From Terfezia claveryi (Eukaryota > Ascomycota > Pezizomycetes > Pezizales > Pezizaceae), in the NCBI GenBank assembly GCA_015179025.1, contig WHUX01000378.1, positions 1-35,138 of the forward strand: a stretch of 35,138 nt of DNA. Reading direction: 5' to 3'. The position numbers were made by a program, and so were the translations under genes. Below the pieces are notes generated by a model. It had not been told where the DNA came from. It saw only the letters and a program-made list of their open reading frames with translations, and ran no database searches. How positions within the stretch are numbered: the first letter of the stretch is position 1; every line of letters begins with the position of its first letter. This document shows, one piece after another, positions 1 through 8,540 of this stretch.

Positions 1-1010
1 GTTTCCAGGTTATACAGGTTAACCATAAGCATGTATTGTATCAGGAAAGGCTAGTTTAATGCTAGCCATAGAACTCCTTTACATAGGTTATAGGTTGGGT
101 AAGGCCATAATGCTTTTGAAGTAGATGAGAGTTGAAAGTCCATTTGAACTGACTTGTCAAATTGGTCTTCTATTGAAAAATCATGAACTTTTCTACTGCT
201 TCAGCTAATATTCCTTTTTCCTTTTTGATAACATGTTGTTTATTGGTAAGTATATAAATACCTGAGATATCCTTTGTACATGATGACTCATTTTTATCCC
301 AAAAGGCTTTTATTGTAGGAGGTGTTATAATCCTTACTTCAGGTATTGATGAATTAGGCCCAATGACTATTTCCTTGTTTCCATTTCTTTCTCTGGAATA
401 TCTTTCCCAGTTGGAACTCTTTTTTTAGGGGTATTGACTAACTTGGCTTGAGTGCTTCTAGCTCCTCACTTGTCATTCCTTTCTCCTGCCTTTCCTAGCT
501 CTAGCTCTTCCTTCTATTAACTAGTACTTTTTTGTTTAGGAGTCTCCATGTCCATCAGATATTATACTACTGATTCCTTAGACTCTGTTTCTTCTATTCC
601 TGCTTTCTTTAAGGTGGATCCTGATGAGGAAGAATTTACTTCTTATCAACTTTCTTTTATCCTCTTTCTATTGCTTCTGATACAAGGTTGACTATGTAAG
701 GGATAAGGAGGCTGAAGGATAAAAGGGTTACTTTTGTTGATAGATTGTTATAGGAGCAGGGTTTCCTTTGAATGCTAGGAAGAAAGTTGAGTGGAAGGAT
801 AGGGGTTGGACTGCTAGGTACTTGTATTCTTTTTGGAGAAAGAGGTACAGAAATTTCCTTGTTCTGCTTACTGGAGAATTCCCAATTTTTCTTTAGGCTA
901 GGTAGAGAGTGGACTGGGATACTCTCTGGAGTTTAGATATTGATAGGACTTGTTCCTATAATCCACACCCTTATTAGACTTCTGAGGCAGTTTCTAGGTC
1001 TCGGAGTTAC
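1..1010 (-). pseudogene. Decayed reading frame of unknown function
   Basis: Read on the minus strand, this stretch stays coding-like in long blocks interrupted by a few stops and one-base shifts. One block of about 90 codons (about 920 to 680) is free of stops and rich in Pro/Ser. A second (about 640 to 370) is Lys/Glu-rich and broken by TAA/TAG/TGA codons of the kind C-to-T mutation makes. A third (about 430 to 60) has only one internal stop before position 100. Together they would give a protein of roughly 330 residues. I do not recognise a family: no CCHC knuckle, YxDD or DDE motif is visible. It could be a decayed host gene, the gag of an unrelated element or part of a DNA transposon. Both ends are uncertain and the left end runs off the window. 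Confidence 0.35.
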
Positions 1011-1481
1011 TAAATTAGGTAATTTTTATTTTCTTTGTATTTGCTAGTTAAATACAATTATTTTTGCCCTCTTAAGTTGTTTGCTACTTATTTGTAGGCT
1101 TTTACAGTTGCTATTTGTTGAATATTTATTGAATAGTCTTAATGTTACTATTTGGAGGATAGTCTTACTGCTGACTGTCAGACTTTGGTGCTACTGTGCT
1201 TTTATGCTGTAGGCTTATACTGGCTCTAGTTTCTACTCTTGTTGGTAGAAACTTTGTTGATTAGGTAAGGTTGATCAGGCCTTCCTAGTTAGATAAGAAT
1301 CAAGTTCTTAGGTTAAAAAAATATAAAGTGTTATTAGGGGGACTAGACAATCAGATTAGATTAGATAAGGATCTAATCTAATCAGATAATCTCAGGCTAG
1401 TAATGTATACTACAAGGTAGATTACTAATAGTGTATTGTTGAGTCTCACTATTAAAGTTATTACTAGTAGCATAAGATTAC
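1011..1481. other. AT-rich decayed DNA without a gene
   Basis: No coding frame is visible. The only structure seen is a perfect 13-bp inverted repeat with a 4-nt loop (GATTAGATTAGAT at 1354-1366, AAGG, complement at 1371-1383). The stretch is rich in TA dinucleotides, like the other mutated stretches here. Confidence 0.5.
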
Positions 1482-1949
1482 TGTAATAGGTAAAGTAGTA
1501 TAGAAGTGCCAAAGGCACTTAGAAGATTAACCAGTGGAACTTCTATATTGATTGTACTCTAACTATGTTCTGAGTTCTAACTATCTGTCTAACTGAAGGG
1601 AAATTTAGAGGACTATATGTGTTTCTAACGGGGCAGTACTGGGGCAGTGCTGAGGCAGTACACCATCATCTGACCCTTACATGATTTGAAATCAATATCA
1701 TAGAAACTTCTAGATAGTACTTCCAAATACTATCTAGTACAAAATAGGTTAAGTCTTAACTTTGACTTATACATGTGAAAGCATGTGATAACATGTGAAA
1801 GCATATGAAAGCATGTGAAATATTAGCAAGGCAAACAGCACACAGAATGTTGTGTGTTTTGAGATGCTTGCTGAGTAAGAAAATACATAAGAAATATATT
1901 TGTGAGGGAGAGGGTTAGTCATAGGGTATGAGTAAGCCACTTTCTTACA
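1482..1949 (+). mobile_element. Solo LTR related to element C (diverged)
   Basis: Positions about 1595-1715 align with the central part of the element C LTRs (about 11930-12050 and 13070-13190). They share the block with a GGGGCAGT/GAGCAGT repeat, ACCATCATCTGACCCTTACATG and the following GATAGAAACTTC. The stretch begins TGTAA and ends CTTTCTTACA, as C LTRs do. Length is about 468 bp against 636 bp for the C LTRs, so it is a diverged or internally deleted relative. A target duplication is not evident (ATTAC before, AATAA after). It sits directly against the surviving part of the element A 3' LTR. Confidence 0.5.
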
Positions 1950-2167
1950 AATAATGATACATGAATGACATACAAATGAAATATAATAGAAACGAGAAGA
2001 AAGATATATGCATGAGATCTAATGTTAGAGGCTACATACTTCAATACGCCAATGTCTTTATCCGCACTACCCTATTTACATAGTTGATCAGGCTATATCA
2101 GTTAGCATTATAGTAGGGTATTAGTATTAGCCCTCAAAGAGGTAGGTCCCTTACCTGAGCCTTAATA
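1950..2167 (-). repeat. Element A 3' LTR, surviving 218 bp
   Basis: These 218 bp align collinearly with 20381-20598, at the far end of element A. The shared blocks include ATAATGATA, AATATAAT(A/G)GAAACGAGAAG, the CACTACCCTAT block, AGTTAGCATT and TATTAGTATTAGCCCTCAA. Homology stops at 2167 and at 20598 after GAGCCTTAATA, which fixes the LTR 5' boundary on the minus strand. The rest of this LTR (equivalent of 19981-20380) is missing or replaced by the solo LTR on its left. The matching pair shows that everything between, once later inserts are removed, is one minus-strand element. Confidence 0.7.
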
Positions 2168-2480
2168 TTACTCCCTATTGTGAGGCAGCTATCCTCAGCT
2201 GAATACAAGTCCTTCCAACTCTAGAGAAGACAAGTATTAGTAATAGCTCAGGTAACTGTAATAGCAGATATAATACTATTTTTATTAAGATACCTCTCTC
2301 CCTACAGTATGGGGTACTATAAGACTAGTGTACCTACACATGCATGCCATAGCTATTATAAACCAAACCTCTTGCCAAAAAACCTCCAGGGAAAAGATAA
2401 TGAGTAGAAGGGTAAAAGGTACTATATCTTTATCTATAGAATAACCCGACATAGGTCTAAACCTTAGACGTCTCTTTCAT
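2168..2480 (-). other. Element A 3' untranslated region and polypurine tract
   Basis: On the minus strand the sequence just before the 3' LTR reads AATAGGGAGTAA, a reasonable decayed polypurine tract for plus-strand priming. No coding frame is visible between it and the chromodomain-encoding stretch. It is AT-rich like the rest of element A. Confidence 0.45.
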
Positions 2481-4398
2481 TACATAGCTTATTAGAGTAC
2501 TTCTCTCAGTACTCTCTGAGCTTTTCTGAACAGTTATCCAACTTGTCAAAGGTCTTCCAAGTGTCTTCAAACTCCATATATCTTTCCCAACATACCCTAT
2601 ACTTGACCACTCCTCAATTCTTGTGGGAGTCCATGATGGATTCGAATTCGAAGATATCCAGTTCCTCTTTGTCTATATCTTGTGGCTCATCTCGTTGTCT
2701 GAATAGCTTTAGGAGGGTAATATTAACAACATTGTACCATTGTGTACCTTGTGGAACTTTGAACTTGTATGCATGTGAACCAATAGCTTTAATAACCTTA
2801 TAGGGTCCTATCTACTTACTAGTAAGGGAACTATTGTTCCTTGCTTGTGTCTGTAGGTTCCAACAGTCAACCAATACCCAATCATTAATAGCAAACCTGC
2901 GTGCCTTCTAAAAGTGTATAGCACTTCTTTTGTAGTTGATTTGCTTGAAGGTATCATGAATTTGGTTATGCATAGTTGTCATTCAGTCTAGCCATTCTTC
3001 TACAGCAGGAGAGGAGAATTCCTAGTCATCTAAGAGGTAGATAGTATGAGGGTTGAAGCCATACTGACTTCGGTAGAGGGAGTACTTATAAGTAGAGTAG
3101 GCAGTAGTATTATAGGCAAACTCAGCTAAAGGTAGCCATTGTTTCTAATGAGCTTGCCAATCGTGATAGTAGATACAGAGGTACTGCTTAAGTGTTTACA
3201 CTACTCGTTCAGCAAGTCTATCGGTCTGAGGATGGTAGGCAGTAAAGAGGTAGAGGGTTATATTGAGCTTTTGGTTAAGCTCCTTAAGGAATCTAGAGGT
3301 GAATTGTGGACTATGGTCAGAGATGATGTATCAGGGAAGGCTATAGAGTCTCTATATATTATTAATATAGGTGTCAGCAACATTGGATGCTATCCATATA
3401 GTCTTTGCTGGAATATAGTGTTGTACTTTTGTAAACTGGTCTGTGATAATGAGTATAGCATTAAAATCTTTTAACTTTAGTAGCTCACCAATGAAGTCCA
3501 TAGCTATTTCCTCAAATGGTCGTTCTCCAGTTGGTATTAGTACTAACTTCTTTTGCCTGTTATACCTATCTGCCTTTGCTTTCTGAAATTTAGTACATCC
3601 TGCTACATAGTTCCCAATATCTTCCTGCCACTTATACTATGTAAAGTTCCTTGACACTAGGTTTTGAGTACAATGTCTTTCCCAATGTCCTGCTACTTAA
3701 CTATTATGGTATTGCTTCAGTACTTCCAACTTGAATTCGGGGGGTATGACTTATAGTCCATTACTTTTCTGCTATCCTACCATATCTATCCCTTCTACTT
3801 CAATATCCTCTACTTCCTCTTCATCTTCTTCCTTTAGTACTGTGAGCTGTCGATCTTCAAAAAATCTAGTATTCATATCAGATTTCTCTTCCCTTAAACA
3901 TCTAAATAGGCTATCTGGCTTGCCCATTTTTGAACCAGGTCTATAGTAAATATTGTAGATGAACTCTAATATGTGGAGGTACCAGGTAGCTTGACAGGAG
4001 TTGAGCTTCTACTTCATATTGAAATACTGTAACCCTTTATGGTCTGTATGGACATTCACTTGAACACCTACTAACCAATCTCACCACTTGTTGAAATAAT
4101 CCACAATTGCAAACAATTTTTTATTAAGAATAGGCCAGTTGCATTGAGCTGCGGAGAGGGTTTTTGAATGGTATTTAATAGGATAAAGCTGCTTTCCTCT
4201 ATTGACAATATAGTATTGAGATAGAATACCAGCAATAGCCTGATTACTAGCATCAGTCTCTATGATTGTTTTGAGCTATCTATCAAACTGTGTAAGGATA
4301 GATACAGTGAGAAATCGTTCTTAGAGGTCTTCAAAGGCTTGCTGTTGTTCATGTCCCTAACTGAAAGAAATATCTTTTGTTAAGTCAATTAGGGGGAG
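2481..4398 (-). pseudogene. pol: Element A pol, 3' half: RNase H, integrase, chromodomain (decayed)
   Basis: This is the end of a Ty3/gypsy polyprotein read on the minus strand. It starts in RNase H (about 4398-3880; the stretch carrying ETDAS at about 4250 is recognisable). A zinc-binding HHCC region follows (about 3710-3580), then the integrase core (about 3560-2950, with a readable YHPQTD block near 3215-3235 just before the catalytic Glu). A C-terminal chromodomain-like segment (about 2660-2490) keeps the Y-x-V-x-W and E-x-T-W pattern. Many stops arise from CAG/CAA/TGG changed to TAG/TAA, so it cannot encode protein. The reading continues at 10776 on the other side of element B, which inserted into RNase H. 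The chromodomain places A among the chromoviruses, but its sequence is far from that of B. Confidence 0.85.
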
Positions 4399-4403
4399 GG
4401 CTT
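4399..4403 (+). repeat. Target site duplication of element B, left copy (GGCTT)
   Basis: GGCTT immediately precedes the TGTCACAACC start of the B 5' LTR. The same five bases follow the B 3' LTR at 10771-10775. A 5-bp duplication is normal for Ty3/gypsy integrases and shows that B inserted as a whole into element A. Confidence 0.92.
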
Positions 4404-4893
4404 TGTCACAACCGTCCCCTCCTAGCCGAGTTTTCTCGTTAGTGTATTCTTGTTGTTGTTAGTGTTGTTCCGTTAGCATCACCTGCGTCGCAGGTGATAT
4501 CGTTGTTATCTCAGTTCCCGAGATAAGGGGTCTCAGGAACCTTATTCCTTCCGGTAGCCTTGGCCAGCCAGCCTGTATATATAGTGCGCTCTCTCCGCCC
4601 TTTCGTTGGATCCCTATCCAACGTCTTGTATATCCAATACAGGGTCTTGCTTCTCTCCACGTTGGTGCATCTCCCTTATGCACCTCCTTGTCTCGCCTCG
4701 ACTCTGCAGCCCTGCTGCCCACCCCGCGAACCTCCTGTCCTTGCCTTGTCTCGCCTTATGTTTGCAGCCCAGCTGCCTCCCTTGACACATGCGGCACCTG
4801 CTTCCGCGTGTCTCGTGTCCCCTGCCCTCTGCCCCTCATACCTCTTGCCCTGGCGTACCCCTTGGTCGCCTTGCCCCCAGAGCCGTCATTATA
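4404..4893 (+). repeat. Element B 5' LTR (490 bp)
   Basis: It begins TGTCACAACC and ends GTCATTATA; the 3' LTR ends GTCGTTACA, so the terminal TTACA is mutated here. It pairs base for base in length with 10281-10770. Inside are a near-perfect 10+1+10 palindrome (ATCACCTGCG/T/CGCAGGTGAT, 4478-4498), a hairpin from GTTCCCGAGA with TCTCAGGAAC (4514-4539), a TATATATA box (4576-4583) and a CGTTGGAT/ATCCAACG hairpin (4604-4623) near the expected transcript start. The 3' part is C/T-rich. Confidence 0.93.
4576..4583 (+). promoter_or_regulatory. TATA box of the element B LTR promoter
   Basis: TATATATA lies about 33-40 bases upstream of ATCCAACGT (4616-4624), which is where transcription of the genomic RNA would be expected to start. 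The same box and spacing occur in the LTRs of D, E, F and G. The start site itself is inferred, not observed. Confidence 0.6.
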
Positions 4894-4895
4894 CT

Positions 4896-4904
4896 ACGTT
4901 GGAT
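4896..4904 (+). promoter_or_regulatory. Primer binding site of element B, probably self-primed
   Basis: Two bases after the 5' LTR comes ACGTTGGAT. It is the exact reverse complement of ATCCAACGT at 4616-4624 in the LTR, the likely 5' end of the transcript. In Tf1 of fission yeast and related fungal elements the first bases of the RNA fold back onto such a site and prime reverse transcription. The usual tRNA-type site (TGG directly after the LTR) is absent. The self-priming role is inferred from the pairing, position and the matching arrangement in element G. Confidence 0.55.
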
Positions 4905-4929
4905 CCTTTGGACCAACAGGTACGCAGTC

Positions 4930-6123
4930 ATGTCAGGAGCAGCTCTCCCACCACCCGCTGTCAGGTTTCAAACCTGGAGGAACTCCCCTATACTCTCAGG
5001 ACCGAACGAATTGAATGCCTATCGTCGAGAGATCATCGACATCTTTGAGGCCATGGATGCCATCGGGGCCGAACTCGGCAATACCTTGGCTGTGGCTAAA
5101 CGAAAACTGAGATCCGCCGATGAAGAAATCACAGTACTCCAAAACGACCTTGACAATGCCACCATCGCTCTGGCCAACGAGCGAACCACGATCCAGACCC
5201 TCAACCGCGCTATGGCCGCTATGTCGGCAACCCCACCCTCCGCACCAACCGCCAAAACCGAAAGTATACTAACCCCCCCCAAATTCAATGGGGATAGGGC
5301 TCGCCCCCGAGCTTGGAAGAACTCGGTAAACCTCAAACTCAATGGGGACTCAGCCAGATTCCCATCCGAGCAACACCGATTGGCTTATGTCTTTGCCCTG
5401 CTGGAGGGTAAGGCAGTAGATCAAATCCAGCCATATGTCCTCGAGACTGGGATTAAGCTGGACGGCATCCCGGCACTCTTCGCTATTCTAGACAGGGCTT
5501 TTGGGGACCCCGATGCCGTGGGCACGGCTAGCCGAGCCCTCCGAGCCCTGAAACAATGTAATTCGGATCTGTCCACATATGTGGCAGAGTTCTCCAGGCT
5601 GGCAGCAGAAGTATTGTGGAACGACCAGTCAAAGCTCGAGCAGTTCCAGGTGGGACTGAATGACGAACTTCAACAGGCCATGGTCACCCTCCCAGAGACC
5701 AAGAGTCTCGATAAATTAATCGACCAGGCATCCAGGGTGGAACAACGGATGGCTAGGTTGAAACACCACTTTACCTTCCGCCCTGCCACCCGCTCACCTC
5801 AGCAACCACAGCAACACCAACAACAACCGACCCCCAAGCCTGCCCAAGTCCCGGCCTCGGCCAACAAACCCGCGCACCCCTCTTTCGTGGCGGGTGGTGC
5901 CGCGCCTATGGACCTATCCGCAGGTAGGCCACAGTTAACCCAGGAGGAGAGAGATCGCCGCTGGAATAATGGGCTATGCATAGCCTGTGGGAAGGCCGAC
6001 CACTTCATTGCGGCTTGCCCCCTTCGAAAGAATCGCTCCCTCGCCATCCATACTATCTCCGATACCCCAGTGCCCAGGATTGAGGAGGTTGATGAGTCGG
6101 GAAAAGCCCTGTCCCTTGCCTAG
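4930..6123 (+). CDS. gag: Element B Gag (397 aa)
   Basis: This is the structural protein that assembles the virus-like particle and packages the RNA. I take the ATG at 4930 because the earlier in-frame ATG at 4789 lies inside the LTR, upstream of the primer site. Residues about 38-105 are a predicted coiled coil rich in Glu, Leu and Lys. Residues about 115-275 match the retrotransposon gag core (PPKFNGDR, then FGDPDAVGTA and LSTYVAEFSRLAAE). A Gln/Pro-rich linker follows. The conserved PMDLSAGR leads to a CCHC zinc knuckle (C350, C353, H358, C363). The frame is open throughout and ends at TAG 6121-6123. It overlaps pol by 28 bases in the -1 frame and carries the frameshift signal near its end. 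It is the only full-length intact coding frame in the window. Confidence 0.9.
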   Translation: MSGAALPPPAVRFQTWRNSPILSGPNELNAYRREIIDIFEAMDAIGAELGNTLAVAKRKLRSADEEITVLQNDLDNATIALANERTTIQTLNRAMAAMSATPPSAPTAKTESILTPPKFNGDRARPRAWKNSVNLKLNGDSARFPSEQHRLAYVFALLEGKAVDQIQPYVLETGIKLDGIPALFAILDRAFGDPDAVGTASRALRALKQCNSDLSTYVAEFSRLAAEVLWNDQSKLEQFQVGLNDELQQAMVTLPETKSLDKLIDQASRVEQRMARLKHHFTFRPATRSPQQPQQHQQQPTPKPAQVPASANKPAHPSFVAGGAAPMDLSAGRPQLTQEERDRRWNNGLCIACGKADHFIAACPLRKNRSLAIHTISDTPVPRIEEVDESGKALSLA

Positions 6124-6144
6124 TTACTGACACTAGCAAGGGAC
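6099..6144 (+). promoter_or_regulatory. -1 ribosomal frameshift signal at gag/pol of element B
   Basis: The heptamer G GGA AAA (6099-6105) is in register with the gag codons GGA AAA and fits the X XXY YYZ rule. After 5 spacer bases (6106-6110) GTCCCTTGC (6111-6119) pairs with GCAAGGGAC (6136-6144). TAGT (6121-6124) pairs with ACTA (6132-6135) across a single bulged C, leaving a 7-nt loop. Slipping back one base moves the ribosome exactly into the pol frame, which is open from 6096. The gag stop lies inside the stem. The decayed copy D keeps the surrounding sequence, but C-to-T type changes have broken both heptamer and stem. Confidence 0.8.
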
Positions 6145-8385
6145 CTGCCCCAGGCCATTTGTCTTTGTTTGCATTTTCTGTGTCTTCCGCTTCTATTGTT
6201 GACGAATCTCGCTTGTTCAGCGAGCATTTTGTTGTATCTATCTCCCTCAAAATCAATGATAGAACAATCACCACGTCAGCCCTTATAGATTGCGAAGCTT
6301 CAGGAATTGCATTCGTTGACCAGGCCTTTGTCAGTAAATTCTCCATACCCACGTCCAAGCTTAAAACCCCTCGTGTCCTAGATGTCATTGACGGTCGACC
6401 TATTTCCTTCGGGGATATTACCGATATTGCGTGCGTGCCTGCCCAGGTCGGGGATCACTCCGAAGCCCTCCCGATGTTTGTGACAAAGCTCAAGTACGCG
6501 ATTGTCCTCGGAATCCCCTGGCTTAGAATGCACGATGTATCGGTCAGCTTGGGCTCCTATACCCTGTAGTTCAACAGCCAGTATTGCAAAAAGCACTGCG
6601 GGAATCCGAAGGCCACCGTTACTGGGCTGTGTGCCTTGCCACCCCCGATACACCAGCCTGCGCACCTCGATGCCAATTCTCCGGTTCCCCCTGTGCCCCC
6701 GGTTCCCCCTGTGCCCCCTGGCCCCCAAAAACCTCTGAATGTTAGCTTTATCGGGGCAGGGGCTTTCGCTTACCTTACTAGAAGGCACAAGCTGAAGGCT
6801 CATGCCCTGTCCATACACGAGGTGAACCTGGAGATTAATAAGACGAGGTCCAAAGAGGAGTGGAAGGCCATGGTCCCAGACGAATACCACGAATTCATCG
6901 AACTATTCTCGGAAAAAGCCGCAGAGAAGCTCGCGCCCCACCGACCATATGACCACACAATTCCGCTGATAGAGGGTAAGACCCCCCCCTATGGGCCCCT
7001 CTACAGAATGTCCCGGTTGGAGCTGGAAGCTCTGAAGAAGTACTTGGAAGAAAACCTCAACAAGAGCTTCATTCGCCACAGCTCCTCACCAGCGGGTGCC
7101 CCGGTGCTGTTCGTCAAGAAATCGGACGGCTCCCTTCGGTTGTGTGTTGATTATCGGGGCCTAAACGAGATAACGGTCAAGAACAGGTACCCCCTGCCTC
7201 TGATCCAAGTGACATTAGCCAGGCTTTCCAAGGCAAAATGGTTCACCAAACTGGATTTGAGAGGGGCTTACAACCTGGTACGGATCGCTGAGGGGGAGGA
7301 GTGGAAAACTGCCTTCTGAACACGATATGGCCACTTTGAGTATAATGTGATGCCCTTTGGCCTAACCAACGCCCCGGCTTCTTTCCAGGACTTCATCAAT
7401 GACACTCTATGAGACTTTTTGGATGTATTCTGCACGGCCTACCTTGACGATATCCTGATCTATTCAGACACCCTGGCAGAGCACAAAATCCATGTCCGAC
7501 AAGTATGGGAAAAGCTGGAGCAAGCCGGATTGTACCTCAAGCCTGAGAAATGCGAGTTTCATGTGCAGGAGGTCAAGTATCTGGGGTTGATCATCACTAC
7601 AGAAGGTATCCGGATGGATCCTGCCAAAGTTGCCGCAATCCAGGAGTGGGAAACCCCGGCCAACTTGAAGGATGTGCAAGCCTTCCTAGGATTTGCCAAC
7701 TTTTACCGCCAGTTCATCTTGGGATACACAAGGATCACGGCACCTCTGACGGCCTTGACGAAAACGAAGGTAGAAGCTGGCTCGAAGGTAGAAGCTGGCT
7801 CACATCCGACAACGAAAAAGGCCTTCCAGTGGAATCCAGAAGCTCAGTTGGCCTTCCAGAACCTCAAGGAAGCCTTCTGCTCAGCACCGATCCTGGCCCA
7901 TTTCGATCCGGACAGCGAATGTATCGTGGAGACTGACGCCTCCGACTATGTTTCCGCGGGAATCCTGTCCCAGAACGACGAAAACGGCATCCTCCATCCA
8001 GTGGCTTACTTCTCGAAAAAGCACTCCCCGGCTGAGTGCAATTACGAGATCTATGACAAGGAGTTGATGGCCATTGTAAGGGCGTTCGAGGAGTGGAGAC
8101 CACACCTGGAGTCAGCTAAAGGGATTATCGAGGTATTATCTAACCACAAAAACCTTGAGTATTTTACAACCACCAAGCTGCTGAACCGACGGCAGGCCAG
8201 GTGGTCTGAATTCCTCTCTCGGTTCAACTTTAAGATCAAATACCGGCCAGGAAAGGCTGGTGGCAAACCGGACGCCTTGACTAGGAGATCAGGTGACCTC
8301 CCTAAAGGGGGGGATGAAAGGCTAAAATACCAAAATCAGGTGGTATTGAAGCCCGAAAACCTTGATCTGGCAGCCAATATCCTTG

Positions 8386-8540
8386 CTGAGGCTGATGCGG
8401 AAGCTGATGCTGAGGCTGATGCGGAAGCTGATGCAGAGGCTGATATGGAAGCTAATACTAAGGCTGATGCGGAAGCTGATGTGGAGGCTGATGCGGAAGC
8501 TGATGCTGAGGCGGATGCTGATGCTGCAGCTGGAGCAGTG
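8386..8540 (+). repeat. Ala/Glu/Asp-coding tandem repeat inside pol of B
   Basis: GCTGATGCGGAA-like units of 12 bp, one per AEAD tetrapeptide, are repeated about 12-13 times with small changes, in frame. The acidic tract sits between RNase H and the HHCC zinc region. Element E has almost none of it, D has a short version and F has an independent 18-bp (AEAEAN) expansion at the same place. Confidence 0.85.

Noticed and set aside
2543..3474. Plus-strand frames of 86 and 111 codons
   Set aside because: They are antisense to the decayed integrase and chromodomain of element A, which explains the sequence better.
4459..4722. Minus-strand frames in LTRs
   Set aside because: The LTR sequence is non-coding; similar frames in other copies differ and are broken.
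4560..5048. Frames starting inside the B 5' LTR, including an earlier gag ATG at 4789
   Set aside because: The LTR ends at 4893 and the primer site is at 4896. The ATG at 4930 is the first in-frame start inside the element; the others overlap LTR or gag in wrong frames.
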